A stretch of DNA of 64,000 bases from Theocolax elegans (Eukaryota > Arthropoda > Insecta > Hymenoptera > Cerocephalidae), in NCBI GenBank assembly GCA_026168455.1, contig CM047431.1, positions 13,318,183 to 13,382,182 on the forward strand. The letters run 5' to 3'. This document shows positions 42,971 to 53,012 of the stretch, in pieces (position 1 is the stretch's first letter; each line of letters starts with the position of its first letter). The position numbers and the translations under genes were made by a program. The notes beneath the pieces were generated by a model. That model ran no database searches. It saw only the letters and a list, made by a program, of their open reading frames with translations, and had not been told where the DNA came from.

Positions 42971-44054
42971 ATATCGCTGTTATCATTACATAAAGTATAA
43001 TTAATGTCTTTAAAATACTCACTTTTGATCGTTTTATTTCGTCTACATTGTGCACAGCGCGATTTGAAGTAGTTTCCTTCATCTTCGAGTATTCTTTTAT
43101 TACGTGATTAGGATTCCCGCATTTAAAACATTTACCTTTACTCCTTACCTGCGTACACTCGGGTTTTGTGTGGCCCTCTTGTTGGGATTGGTAGCAGCGT
43201 ACTCATCTCGACAAATGAGAAAATCCTTCTGTTATAGGTTTTGCATGCTCTATTTTTCCTTGTTTAATCGCATCTCCACTTTTAGGAAAATTAACTTTTT
43301 CAAAGGCTTGAAGTATCTCCGTAGCTGTCTGAAATTTCTGTAATCTTACCTGGTTTTGTAGTTGGTAATTTGGTACACCTTCGACGATGTACTCGACCAT
43401 CTCTTCGTCACTTATTGGAACACTATTTGCTAAAATTGATTTTTCATGCGAATATTCACTAAACGTTTCATTAGTACGCCATTTCCTCCATTCAAACTGA
43501 CGTCTGCGTGTCAACGTACTAATTTTTTGTAAAAACATGTTTTTCATTTCGCCCAGCAATTCGTCCGCAGATAATTCTAAATAAGTTGGTTTCGAATAAA
43601 ACCACTTCTGTGCATTACCTACTAGTTTTGTTCCAATAAGAATTCTAGTGGTTTGATCGTCGAGTCGATAAGTAGCCTTAAGTAACATAGCCTGCTTTTG
43701 CCAGTTACCAAAATTATTCTGGTAAAAGCATAGAAACTGATCTTATATCCAACTTAGACGGTATTCTTTCCGATACCTCGAAGGGTTCTTGACTGTACGG
43801 ATGTAAATTAGATGTTTGTATAGTTGTTCGAAGCAGGTTTAATTCCCTACGCAGTAGATCCATTTCCTTTGCCATAAGTTCTTTTTCTTTTATTAATAGA
43901 CCCATTTCGTTAATACTAGTTTGTGAACCACCACTTGCTTCCTTGCAATTAGTTCGGCTTTGGTTCCTGAAGTAGCTAAAGATTTTTGTTGCAATATTCC
44001 TTTCAACTCTTGCACTGTGAACTCTTGAGGTTTCTTTACTGTTCCTGGCAACAT
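42971..44054 (-). pseudogene. Gypsy-D gag (SAP motif, capsid core, two zinc knuckles)
   Basis: Starts MLPGTVKKPQ at 44054 with a clear SAP-type motif (FTVQELKGILQQKSLATSGT then KAELIAR). A frameshift near 43920 leads to a coiled-coil frame (43905-43714; LLIKEKELMAKEMDLLRREL). The capsid-like core is open at 43688-43203 (LVGNAQKWFYSKP, FEWRKWRTNETFSEY, MVEYIVEGVPNYQLQNQVRL). Two CCHC knuckles follow in shifted frames near 43090-43200: CYQSQQEGHTKPEC (one Cys is Ser) and CFKCGNPNHVIKEY (last Cys is Tyr). The protein would coat element RNA, and SAP motifs bind A+T-rich DNA. Broken by frameshifts. Confidence 0.85.
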
Positions 44055-44610
44055 TTTTATTTATACACGTATTATGTTCCTTGTCACTGTATCAGACAAT
44101 AAAAAAATAAGTATCAGCTTGAAACGAACATCACGTTAAACAAAAAAAAATAAAAAGAACTCGTATTTCGAACAACACTCGGTACTTAGCTACCGAACCA
44201 AAACAATTCTATGAGTAATAATTACACATTCCAACACAATTTCCACAGTCATAAACAGCGCTAATAATCCTTTGTTTACTAAGGATTTCAGAGCAGTTCT
44301 GAAGCTTTCACGATCGTTGTGATCCAACAATATTTAAAATGTCCTCACTTACTTACTCATCTTATACTGGAATTTAATGGGCTTCCGCATTTCACATGAA
44401 AAGAACAAACATGCGAATTTATAATACGACTTCAAGTCTCCTGTACACAATCATGCAAGTCCTTTGACTACTTGATGCTTGCGTCACGACTGCTTGTATC
44501 GTTCAACGGCAGCGATTTACTATGTTACCCTTTTATCGAAAATATCAGTTTCCCTGCTCTTACAGTGATATCAATACACGGATGCTGGTTTTTAATCCAA
44601 CTTCTGATAT
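44055..44610 (-). other. Gypsy-D leader
   Basis: Non-coding A+T-rich sequence between the gag start and the LTR. After the LTR end on the - strand comes ATATCAGAAGTTGG. No standard TGG-type primer site directly adjoins it. Confidence 0.55.
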
Positions 44611-45858
44611 TGTAAGAGGTTGAAAATAAATTCACTACTTCTCGTTATAATATTTATTAACAGCTAATCTCAAGACATGTGTATTCGTCGAAGATTCGCG
44701 ACGGAGAGCTGACGCAAGCTCCTTGCTTTTCGGCACAGAGCTTAGTATATGCACACTTTTCTCATTATTATATACATCGCGATACACACATATACAAACT
44801 ATTTACATTTTCCTTACAAATGTTTGCGACGAGACGTCGTTGCAATGAAATAAATAATACTTAATGTATTATATTATTTCGTATGTATATAGAATATTGT
44901 ATCTTAAAATCTCGCACGTTGTTATTGTTTCGTGCGTTGCCTCTTCAAGGCCACGAAACACGCGTGTTTATGTCGACGACCGAGGATGTGTGCGAGCATC
45001 CGTATATACAATTGTTATTGTGTGTGTGTGTTAGGTACTTTTCGGGAATGCGACAATTCCCGAAAAGCTTAGTACGCTGCCGGTCTTGACCGCGGCAGCA
45101 TTATCTTTTACACATCGTCACGTTTAGTTTCGCGCGCCACGGGAAGTACCGGACCGGTTCGTCCGTGCTCCGGGAAGCCGTACGCGAGTGCTCGTGAGTT
45201 CGTGTGAGTGCAGTGCGAAGGACCAAATACCTCGGGTTGAGTGTTCCCCGAGGTAGGCGAATCGCCGCGGCATCAGGTCGCACCTGCAGGCTACCGTCGA
45301 GGACGACGGGAAACCGGGCCGACTCCACCGGCCAGCAGACGTCGGGGCGCCGACGCACACCAGGGCCTATGGACAACCCAGCCCGGTAAGTACCCGACAT
45401 TGGTCGGTATACTATTAGCGTGTGTTGAGTGTGTGTGCACGTATGTTTGTTCGGTAGCACACCGGTGCTACCGAAACCGATTGGGTATTGCGCGGGGCGA
45501 GCACGGGGGCAGCCCCTGCTTACCGCGTATATGTACCACGCGACCGGGAGAACGCCCCGTTAATTATTGTCGGGCACCTCCGTGTAAATTCAGTATAAAT
45601 AAATATTGTTTATTTGTTTTTCTATAACGGTCGCGTTATCATTTTAACTATACATTGACCCGCAAACAACCTTCCGATTCCCGATTTTCCCGCCACGTGT
45701 GTCGGTACGTAGGAGATTGTCCTATCTCCGCTACCGTGTCCCAACGGGTTAACTATTAACCCACGGCGATGACAAAGACGCGTTCTTCGGGGCCGTCGTC
45801 CCTGTATTAAATTAATAAATAACTTGTAACTGGTATTAGGACGAAATACCACGTTACA
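44611..45858 (-). repeat. Gypsy-D 5' LTR (~1.25 kb)
   Basis: On the + strand it runs TGTAAGAGG to CCACGTTACA, the expected TGTAA/TTACA ends, and is CpG-rich in the middle (45100-45560). Its outer ~100 bp recurs at 52908-53012 (+) and, weakly, at 61424-61444. It lies upstream of gag on the correct strand. The 3' LTR is not in the window, so the boundaries rest on termini. Confidence 0.65.
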
Positions 45859-45884
45859 TGTTATATTAGGTCAATTACCGAAAA

Positions 45885-46290
45885 GAGTCATTCTGGGTTT
45901 TGTTCTAAATCGATCATTTCACGGTAACCGGCAACTCAATCCTTTTGCATTTCAAACATTTTTCAATAAACTTTCTCTCATTGTACGTAGACTGTGTGCA
46001 AGTACCGAGCAAACCACTACAACCAAGGTTCACAGGTACAAGTACTTTGTCTATACATGCATTTCATACACTATTTTCTGGCACTGGTATAGATTACCTA
46101 AACGAGAGTATCGATATCAGCCGTACCTCTTGGATATTCTCTATTCGCATTCGATCTAATATTGGAGTCTTGTACGATCAGGTGCCTTGCGCATTGAAGT
46201 ACGATTCAAGCAAGCTTTAACGGAAATCATTAATTGTATCGTTTATGCAGAGTTTGACAAATTCTAGTAATAGATTCCAACCGTCAAATT
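45885..46290 (+). pseudogene. Polinton/Maverick major capsid protein fragment
   Basis: The reading frames match the C-terminal half of the Polinton double-jelly-roll capsid family (often labelled F54H12.2-like in insect annotations). Blocks are NRSFHGNRQLNPFAF, then after a frameshift near 45955 SINFLSLYVDCVQVPSKPL, HTLFSGTGIDYLNESIDISR, and finally CIVYAEFD before a stop near 46265. Another frame break lies between 46140 and 46220. The N-terminal half is missing because the Gypsy-D LTR abuts at 45858. It would have built the virion-like shell; here it is a relic. The family call is from memory of conserved blocks. Confidence 0.72.
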
Positions 46291-46383
46291 TTAACAGACT
46301 TTAACGCATAAATCATTGGTTCAAGTACACATCTGGCAATCTGCTCGATAGTTAGAGCATGAAAGAGAGGAGGGGGAAATCTG

Positions 46384-46419
46384 TATAAAATACCGATGTA
46401 GGTTTTTCGAATTTCAGTT
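46384..46419 (+). promoter_or_regulatory. TATA and initiator upstream of 46444 ORF
   Basis: TATAAAA (46384-46390) is followed 30 bp later by TCAGTT (46414-46419), the standard insect TATA-Inr spacing, 24 bp before the ATG at 46444. Confidence 0.55.
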
Positions 46420-46443
46420 TGCTTCTCAGTCTCCGTTCTCGCG

Positions 46444-46860
46444 ATGGTTCGTCTTGAAAAAAGTACATCGGTAATCATGGATTACATTATAGATATGCAA
46501 GGTCTAAGAGACAAGCACAATAAATTTTTTTCAAAAGAAGTTGCTATAGTTTCTTTCCAAGGTCACGTTATCAGTCATTCCATGCAAAGTGATATTACTT
46601 TACGTAAATTACATATGTACTTTTATAGTAACGCGAGAAACGCATAAAAAATATACGTGAAAGGAAGTGAAAAAGCTCTATATCTTGAACCTCTGTTGGC
46701 TCGAAGAATTGTTAATATTGACGACTATACGAAGGAAAGTTTCAGCGATTTACATAAAGCGATCGATTGCAAAAACAAATGCATTCTACACGCAAGTATG
46801 CAAGACAAGTATAAAACGTCGCAGTGCGCTTTGCAGAGAGCATACTTATGAAAGGTATGA
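46444..46860 (+). pseudogene. Uncharacterised Polinton-neighbourhood protein, broken
   Basis: Starts with ATG just after a good TATA-Inr pair. Two frame-shifted pieces join into a plausible protein: MDYIIDMQGLRDKHNKFFSK, FQGHVISHSM (46444-46647), then IYVKGSEKALYLEPLLARRI and NIDDYTKESFSDL, ending with spaced Cys and His (NKCILHASM, SQCALQRAYL) at 46649-46850. I recall similar insect proteins with a VKGSEK block and a Cys/His tail, but not their function, and the middle seems to be deleted. Its position between capsid and protease remnants suggests it was part of the same mobile unit. Confidence 0.45.
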
Positions 46861-47358
46861 CTTTATTCACAACTGACGGCGAAAGATCGTGAATTTTTTC
46901 CTCAAAATAGTTCTGAAACAATTTATGATAGCCTGCAAAAACGCTTATGGAGAGATACTAGAGATAGCGATACCGATTCAACAGCTCCAATCTCTGACGA
47001 CGACGGCAGCACAAGTGTCGATAATTATATTCTTGATAGTGAGAAATCCCTTGAAGAAAATACAGAAAAAGAAGAAGACAATAATGAATACAGTAGAGAT
47101 TGCGAAAACATTGGAGAGTATAGAAGCTACAACAATCGGAGTCTACGCGGCGGATCAAATTCCACGTGCAATGCCAACCCCAATAGCAATAACATGTAAT
47201 GTGGATGAACATACAAAACGAGGGTCGCACTGGATAGCAATTTACGTATATAAAGACAAAATTGGGACGTATTTCGATAGTTATGGTTTTGCACTGTTGT
47301 CTCATCATCATTTAGAACGTCTTCGACGTAACTGTAAAAGATTCGAATATAATACTAA

Positions 47359-47567
47359 TTTTTTTTATTATTATTTTAACGTCGCTCTTTTTATGCTCCC
47401 AAACCGGTGCTAATCAGCGACGGAGGTCATACGATGTCTTGGTGAAGAAAGCACTTGTTGAAAATACATTCGCCAGTGGTGCTTGTATCAATCGGCCGGG
47501 GCCGGGAATCGAACCTGGGACCTCCAGATCACTACCCCGACGCCCTACCGACCGAGCTATCCGAGCC
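47359..47567 (-). mobile_element. tRNA-derived SINE, copy 1 (in protease)
   Basis: - strand SINE. The tRNA-like head starts GGCTCGGATAGCTCGG with box A-like TAGCTCGGTCGG and box B GGTTCGATTCC. A ~135-bp body follows, with a TAATAATAAAAAAA-type tail. The left target copy GAATATAATACTAA lies at 47345-47358. Confidence 0.85.
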
Positions 47568-47575
47568 AGAATATT

Positions 47576-47779
47576 TTATTATTATTTTAACGTCGCTCTT
47601 TTTATGCTCCCAAAACCGGTGCTAATCAGCGACGGAGGTCATACGATGTCTTGGTGAAGAAAGCACTTGTTGAAAATACATTCGCCAGTGGTGCTTGTAT
47701 CAATCGGCCGGGGCCGGGAATCGAACCTGGGACCTCCAGATCACTACCCCGACGCCCTACCGACCGAGCTATCCGAGCC
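47576..47779 (-). mobile_element. tRNA-derived SINE, copy 2 (in tandem with copy 1)
   Basis: Almost identical to copy 1 and in the same orientation, separated from it by AGAATATT. Box B (as complement) at 47717-47727, box A complement at 47760-47771. The right target copy GAATATAATACTAA follows at 47781-47794. Confidence 0.85.
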
Positions 47780-48151
47780 AGAATATAATACTAAGAAACT
47801 TCAAAGCGCCGATTCAACGTGCTGTGGTCAATACTGTATAATGTTTTTACATCATATGTGTCAAGGTAAAGATCTCAACACATTTTCTCAATTATTCACA
47901 CAAAATACTATAAAAAATGATAATTTAGTTATTAATGTTTATAAATAAATTTGTAATAAACTGAAATATAAAAAATGTAAGAGAACTTTTGCGTTTGCTG
48001 ATGAACTCTCACGTGGTTTAGGATAATATAATAAAGTAATCAATCATGTATGTCTAGAAAGATTATTTAACATTAATGTAGTTTTAAAATAAATAATATG
48101 GGTGATGTGTAAACAGTTGTGTTTCTTTTCTAACATTCTAATCCTTTCCCC

Positions 48152-48360
48152 TTTTTTTTATTATTATTTTAACGTCGCTCTTTTTATGCTCCCAAACCGG
48201 TGCTAATCAGCGACGGAGGTCATACGATGTCTTGGTGAAGAAAGCACTTGTTGAAAATACATTCGCCAGTGGTGCTTGTATCAATCGGCCGGGGCCGGGA
48301 ATCGAACCTGGGACCTCCAGATCACTACCCCGACGCCCTACCGACCGAGCTATCCGAGCC
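48152..48360 (-). mobile_element. tRNA-derived SINE, copy 3 (second tandem unit)
   Basis: Same SINE, carried as part of the 580-bp tandem repeat rather than inserted independently. Flanking sequence on the right is the same protease segment. Confidence 0.85.
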
Positions 48361-48731
48361 AGAATATAATACTAAGAAACTTCAAAGCGCCGATTCAACG
48401 TGCTGTGGTCAATACTGTATAATGTTTTTACATCATATGTGTCAAGGTAAAGATCTCAACACATTTTCTCAATTATTCACACAAAATACTATAAAAAATG
48501 ATAATTTAGTTATTAATGTTTATAAATAAATTTGTAATAAACTGAAATATAAAAAATGTAAGAGAACTTTTGCGTTTGCTGATGAACTCTCACGTGGTTT
48601 AGGATAATATAATAAAGTAATCAATCATGTATGTCTAGAAAGATTATTTAACATTAATGTAGTTTTAAAATAAATAATATGGTGATGTGTAAACAGTTGT
48701 GTTTCTTTTCTAACATTCTAATCCTTTCCCC

Positions 48732-48940
48732 TTTTTTTTATTATTATTTTAACGTCGCTCTTTTTATGCTCCCAAACCGGTGCTAATCAGCGACGGAGGT
48801 CATACGATGTCTTGGTGAAGAAAGCACTTGTTGAAAATACATTCGCCAGTGGTGCTTGTATCAATCGGCCGGGGCCGGGAATCGAACCTGGGACCTCCAG
48901 ATCACTACCCCGACGCCCTACCGACCGAGCTATCCGAGCC
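48732..48940 (-). mobile_element. tRNA-derived SINE, copy 4 (third tandem unit)
   Basis: Same as copy 3, with identical flanks. Only isolated base differences separate the copies. Confidence 0.85.
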
Positions 48941-49354
48941 AGAATATAATACTAAGAAACTTCAAAGCGCCGATTCAACGTGCTGTGGTCAATACTGTAT
49001 AATGTTTTTACATCATATGTGTCAAGGTAAAGATCTCAACACATTTTCTCAATTATTCACACAAAATACTATAAAAAATGATAATTTAGTTATTAATGTT
49101 TATAAATAAATTTGTAATAAACTGAAATATAAAAAATGTAAGAGAACTTTTGCGTTTGCTGATGAACTCTCACGTGGTTTAGGATAATATAATAAAGTAA
49201 TCAATATATTTATATGACAAACGTTATTTATTTCTCATATGCAGACGTGCATAATTTATATTTTTCCTGTTCCATCTGATTTTCACAACCAAACAATCAG
49301 TGCAACATCTGTTAATACGCATTCAATTTTATTTTTAGAATTCTATTTTATGTA

Positions 49355-49370
49355 CCCCCCCCCCCCCCCC
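49355..49370 (+). repeat. 16-nt poly-C tract
   Basis: An uninterrupted run of 16 C in A+T-rich sequence ~200 bp upstream of the 49562 pseudogene. Length is uncertain in any assembly. Confidence 0.85.
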
Positions 49371-49561
49371 ACTACGTTGATTGACTACGTTACATCTGGT
49401 TACAGTAACTAACAACCCGAAAGTGGTGAGACAATCATAGATACATAAAGAGCTGGTTGCAGAACAGTCATTGACCATAGACAGTCAATGTGTGAGCTTA
49501 CCGAACGAAACAGTACAGTATAACGTTTGTAAATTTCTAGTGTACAATTTAAATAAAAAAA

Positions 49562-50598
49562 ATGGCTGACTGTCAATTAAAAAAAGTGAAGTGTACCCGG
49601 AGTTGCCTAATCTCTTATTAGCTACAACGTCTGCTCTGAATAAATCAAACACAAAGAGGGTCTGCGCAGGACTTGAGCAGAGAGGAGGATATTATCACTA
49701 TGTTATTAAGTTAATTACCGCAGGACCGTCACACAAGAACCTTACGCTGGACGTAGAAAGTTGGGACAGTTGGAAAGTACACTTTGATCTGATAACGTCA
49801 TATTTCGATAACAATCATTCTTTTTATCGAGAGTTTGGACGTCCTAGTAAGATTTTTCTCGAAAAGCACGATTTAAGCTTTACATCGTCATACGGTCCTA
49901 GAACAATTATTATCGACGAGAGACCAGAGCCTAATCACGATGTTATAGAAGAAAGTGATATTGAAACGCTAATTGAAAATTAATCTAGTAAGAAGAAGAA
50001 GCTTCGTCATAATCCACCAGCTATAGCAATGCAACAATCAACGTTTGAAGGACTTCGAAACCAGAGCGGGTTGATAGATTTGCATCTTGGATTACTCAAA
50101 GAAATAGTTGGTAAAGTTAATATAACTGTCGATTGTTCGCTCAAATTATTAAAAGATAAACTTGCAAAGGAAGAAGGTGAAAATGCTAAAAGTATTTTAC
50201 AAAACTTTAAAATGTTTAAACAGTACTATTCAACTCAGTATGCTGACATAGAAGGGTTTGTTAACGAGAAAATGGTTGAAGATGATAACGACGGGTTTAA
50301 GTATATGTATTTACCAATTGTGTTGGGTAAAATTCACGCGTTCAGTTTACCCTTGTTTTCAAAAGATCTACACGCTATCATGTTTGAGGAATAGTATAAA
50401 TACAAATCACTCGACCAAATCTACTCATTCTATTTCAATACTCACATTAACATGGGTCCAAATACCAGCAATCCGAAGCACAAACCTCTACTAGATAAGC
50501 AAGAAAAAAATAACGAAAACAAATTCAAGTCTCAATGGAAAAAATACAGTGAAAAAGTTTCTAAAAATACATGTAGTATACCAAAAAGATGGTTATAA
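49562..50598 (+). pseudogene. Unrecognised ~345-codon gene, three lesions
   Basis: Begins ATG GCT GAC at 49562. A frameshift near 49590 leads into a frame open to 49981, and two in-frame stops (49981 and 50392) interrupt the same frame, which ends at 50598. Visible features: LITAGPSHKNLTLDVESWDS and VHFDLITSYF blocks, a basic KKKKLRHNPP patch like a nuclear localisation signal, a helical second half (GLLKEIVGKVNITVDCSLKL), and a basic C-terminus. A TATA-like ATACATAAAG (49441) and CAGTCATT ~26 bp on lie upstream. It follows Polinton remnants and has viral/transposon flavour, but I do not recognise the family. Confidence 0.55.
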
Positions 50599-51008
50599 AA
50601 AAATGTAATTTTTATGAAAACTTTATACGTTAATAAATAAGTTTTTAATATTTAATCAAAAGAGAGTATTCAATTATTTACCATTCCACTATAACCACAT
50701 TACTTTTTTCCTTCTTATATACCTTTAACTAATTAGTAAGACAGAATACAGGTGTACCAATGCGTTACTTAAAAAAAAAGAACGCACGAACACCACGGAG
50801 ACGTTGTGGTAGGGGTTTGTTTACGTCTCGCCATACCAGCCCCAAAATCGAAGAATTGAGCTATACCAACCCATAGATGCACGCGAGAGTCGTAGATAGC
50901 GCAAGAGTAGAAGAGAGAAAGAAAGAGAGGTTGCCGACGAGTGGGAGTATCGGTGTTGTGTACATCGCACTATACCAGTCCTTAGACGCTCGAGTGTTGA
51001 AACGTAGG

Positions 51009-51012
<4 letters not shown>
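50599..51012. other. Spacer containing one copy of a 32-bp repeat
   Basis: No gene seen. 50806-50837 (GTGGTAGGGGTTTG to CCATACC) recurs at 52176-52207 with one mismatch. 50870-51010 is GC-richer. Confidence 0.6.

Positions 51013-51088
<76 letters not shown>
51013..51088. repeat. (GA)n microsatellite
   Basis: About 38 GA units directly abutting the 3' end of the - strand CR1-like element, so probably its simple-repeat tail (TC on the coding strand). Confidence 0.9.
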
Positions 51089-51092
<4 letters not shown>

Positions 51093-52085
51093 TAAATTTT
51101 ATTTGGCCTTGGGGTTGAGACCCCGTAGGCACTAGTATATAAATACATTTGAGAATAATTACAATAATAGTAAAATAATATAACAATAGCGTATATAAAA
51201 TTTAAAAATATAAAACAATAACATAATAATAATAATAACAACAATAGTTATGTAACAATATTGGTTAACAATTTAAAATACAATATATATATATATATAT
51301 ATACAATAATAAATAAATAATTAAGTATAAATAAAATGATTACAAATCGACAAAAATACGCAGTAAAAATATTTGTACGACTTAGTCTAGATTTAGGTGA
51401 GGGATCTGAGGAGGTGTTAAGCCCTCATTCCGAACTCTATTTTCCCAGGCAGTTTTGTCAAGTCCAAACATATGATCGAATAATGCATTTTTGAAATGAG
51501 TGATAGATGAAGTGTCGAATGAAAATGTAGAAAATTCGTTGATGATTTTAGATGCGGTGATGACAAAAGACTTATTCACAGACTCTGTACGAGGGGGAAG
51601 ATAATGTAGCAATTTTGAAGGATGACGAGTAGAGGTGCGAGAATTATGAGAGAGGGTATTTATTTTTATAAAATGGTTTGCCAGATATGTGGGTGAGTTA
51701 TGAGCAATGATATTGTATGCAAGTGAGCCAATGAGATAAGCGTCTGGACTCAACTGATAACCACCTGAGACTTAACCTATAAGGAGTTACATGACCCCTC
51801 CTTGCTATGTCCCCCCACACGAATCGGACGCAAGCATTTAGCAGTCTCTGAAGTTTCAGATTTCTGGTCTGATCAACATCGTTAAACACCGCACATGCAT
51901 AGTCGAAATGCGTAAAAATCGGAGCCTCCACCAAGCTCTTCCTAAGACCTCGAGACAACGTCTTTTTATAATATCGCAATGAGTGTAAAACCCCATGTAC
52001 ACGACTCGAGATAGTTAATACCTGTCTTGACCAATCCAGAGAGGGAGAGATCATGACCCCAAGCGATTTAACCTCGCATTCATAA
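51089..52085 (-). mobile_element. CR1-like non-LTR retrotransposon, copy 2 (5'-truncated)
   Basis: - strand ORF2 end: SLGVMISPSLDWSRQVLTIS, LVEAPIFTHFDYACAVFND, RRGHVTPYRLSLRWLSVESR (to ~51710), then after a frameshift SLAYNIIAHNSPTYLANHF, HYLPPRTESVNKSFVITASK and FKNALFDHMF, with a stop near 51382. The 3' UTR has CCAAATAAAATTT and the hairpin GGGGTTGAGACCCC (51111-51124). It matches copy 1 (9055-9939) but is better preserved, with essentially one frameshift. The 5' end is cut near 52085, followed by a short (GA)n. Confidence 0.85.
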
Positions 52086-52115
52086 TTTTAGAGATCCGCT
52101 CCCAACCCTACCTTC

Positions 52116-52118
<3 letters not shown>

Positions 52119-52150
<32 letters not shown>
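52119..52150. repeat. (GA)n microsatellite, 5' side
   Basis: 16 GA units on the other side of the CR1-like copy. A GA tract on both sides is unusual for one insertion; the element may have inserted in a pre-existing GA repeat. Confidence 0.85.
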
Positions 52151-52152
<2 letters not shown>

Positions 52153-52207
52153 TTCGACAGGCCTCGTAGGGAGGCGTGGTAGGGGTTTGTTTACGTCTCT
52201 CCATACC

Positions 52208-52907
52208 CCCTATAACTACTAACGTTTATAAAATCAATTTTTGGAATCCAATATCATCATGAGTAAAGTTAATAAATTGTATGATTTGGTAATTTCTCAA
52301 AATAGTGGAAAATATCGTTCTTCACTGATATTTATGTTTGATATGCAAATATAAAATATTATAAGCATATAGAAATAATTATTTATACTTTTTCAAACCC
52401 AAAACTACTTATATTTGTACAGTTAAATCTTTTCATAAGAAGAATTCAAGTAAAAATAATCGATTTGTCCACTCCGTCGATTTCTTTTAGTATATTATTA
52501 AAAACTAAATCTGTTACTGAATTACAGGACATCAATAAAACGTTACTGTAACAGCAACAAAATGTTCTTTTTAACCGTAACTATCAATCCTTTAACTATC
52601 ATAAATATGATTTAAGTATTTCCCATGCTTCTGAGTACCTATACTTTGTTTCACCACAGTGTAAATATATCGACGGAGTATGCAATAGGCTTCTTTAAAT
52701 AGTTTTTTATGCATAAAAACATTTTTTTTCTTTTATTCTAGTATATACCAAAATTTTCCTTATTCTAAATACGTTTATAGTACAATTCTTACAAAATTTT
52801 AAGAATAGGTCTCAGTACCAAAATTTAAGGTAGTTCTATAGTTACACGAATGTTCTAAAAATTGTTCAATAGTAAATGAAATAGTTAAATTCAACTTTTC
52901 TTAACGC
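52208..52907. other. A+T-rich spacer with a small inverted-repeat element candidate
   Basis: No gene. 52469-52680 is bounded by CCACTCCGTCGAT and, inverted, ATCGACGGAGT, and could be a ~212-bp MITE. The same motif recurs at 53446 and 58695. Confidence 0.4.
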
Positions 52908-53012
52908 TGTAACGTGGTATTTCGTCCTAACACTACGTACAAGTAATTTATTATTTACAGCAGGGACGACGGCCCCGAAGAACACGTCTTTGTCGTCGCC
53001 GTGGGTTAACGA
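52908..53012 (+). repeat. Remnant of a Gypsy-D-type LTR end
   Basis: TGTAACGTGGTATTTCGTCC and the following ~85 bp, with GGGACGACGGCCCCGAAGAA, match the - strand LTR start at 45858. The rest of the LTR is absent. Confidence 0.8.

Larger units (their letters stand above)
47090..47948 (+). pseudogene. Polinton-type cysteine protease, split by SINEs
   Basis: An adenain/Ulp1-like protease that matures capsid proteins. The first part (47097-47358) has IGVYAADQIPRAMP, the catalytic His in RGSHWIAIYV, and the acidic residue in YFDSYG. Reading stops at two SINE insertions (47359-47779) and resumes at 47780-47948 after the duplicated target with STCCGQYCIMFLHHMCQ (catalytic Cys) and the C-terminus VINVYK plus stop. 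Upstream (46950-47090) another frame is strongly acidic (SDDDGSTSVDNY), possibly the end of a neighbouring product. If the SINEs and one duplicated target copy were absent, His, Asp and Cys would lie in the usual order. Confidence 0.75.
47574..49203 (+). repeat. 580-bp tandem repeat, 2.8 units
   Basis: Units start near 47574, 48154 and 48734, with periods of 581 and 580 bp. Each unit contains one SINE, the protease 3' segment with its catalytic Cys block, and ~200 bp of 3' flank to CCTTTCCCC. The third unit ends early at 49203. The units are nearly identical, so the expansion is recent or was homogenised. Confidence 0.92.

Noticed and set aside
44560..44610. Primer-binding site for Gypsy-D
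   Set aside because: The sequence after the proposed LTR end (ATATCAGAAGTTGG) does not start with TGG, and I could not match it to a tRNA from memory, so it was not listed as a PBS.
47700..47779. tRNA gene on the - strand (box A and box B, tRNA-like head), repeated at 47.5, 48.3, 48.9 and 61.7 kb
   Set aside because: The head continues into a constant ~135-bp body with an A-rich tail, and copy 1-2 have target duplications. These are SINEs, not tRNA genes.
47667..47948. 93-codon + strand ORF repeated three times and a longer version at 61651
   Set aside because: The start lies in SINE sequence read backwards, joined to protease sequence. Only the last ~50 codons are genuine protease remnant.
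50861..51244. Ser/Leu-repeat and Arg/Glu-repeat proteins over the GA tract
   Set aside because: Translations of (GA)n in different frames.
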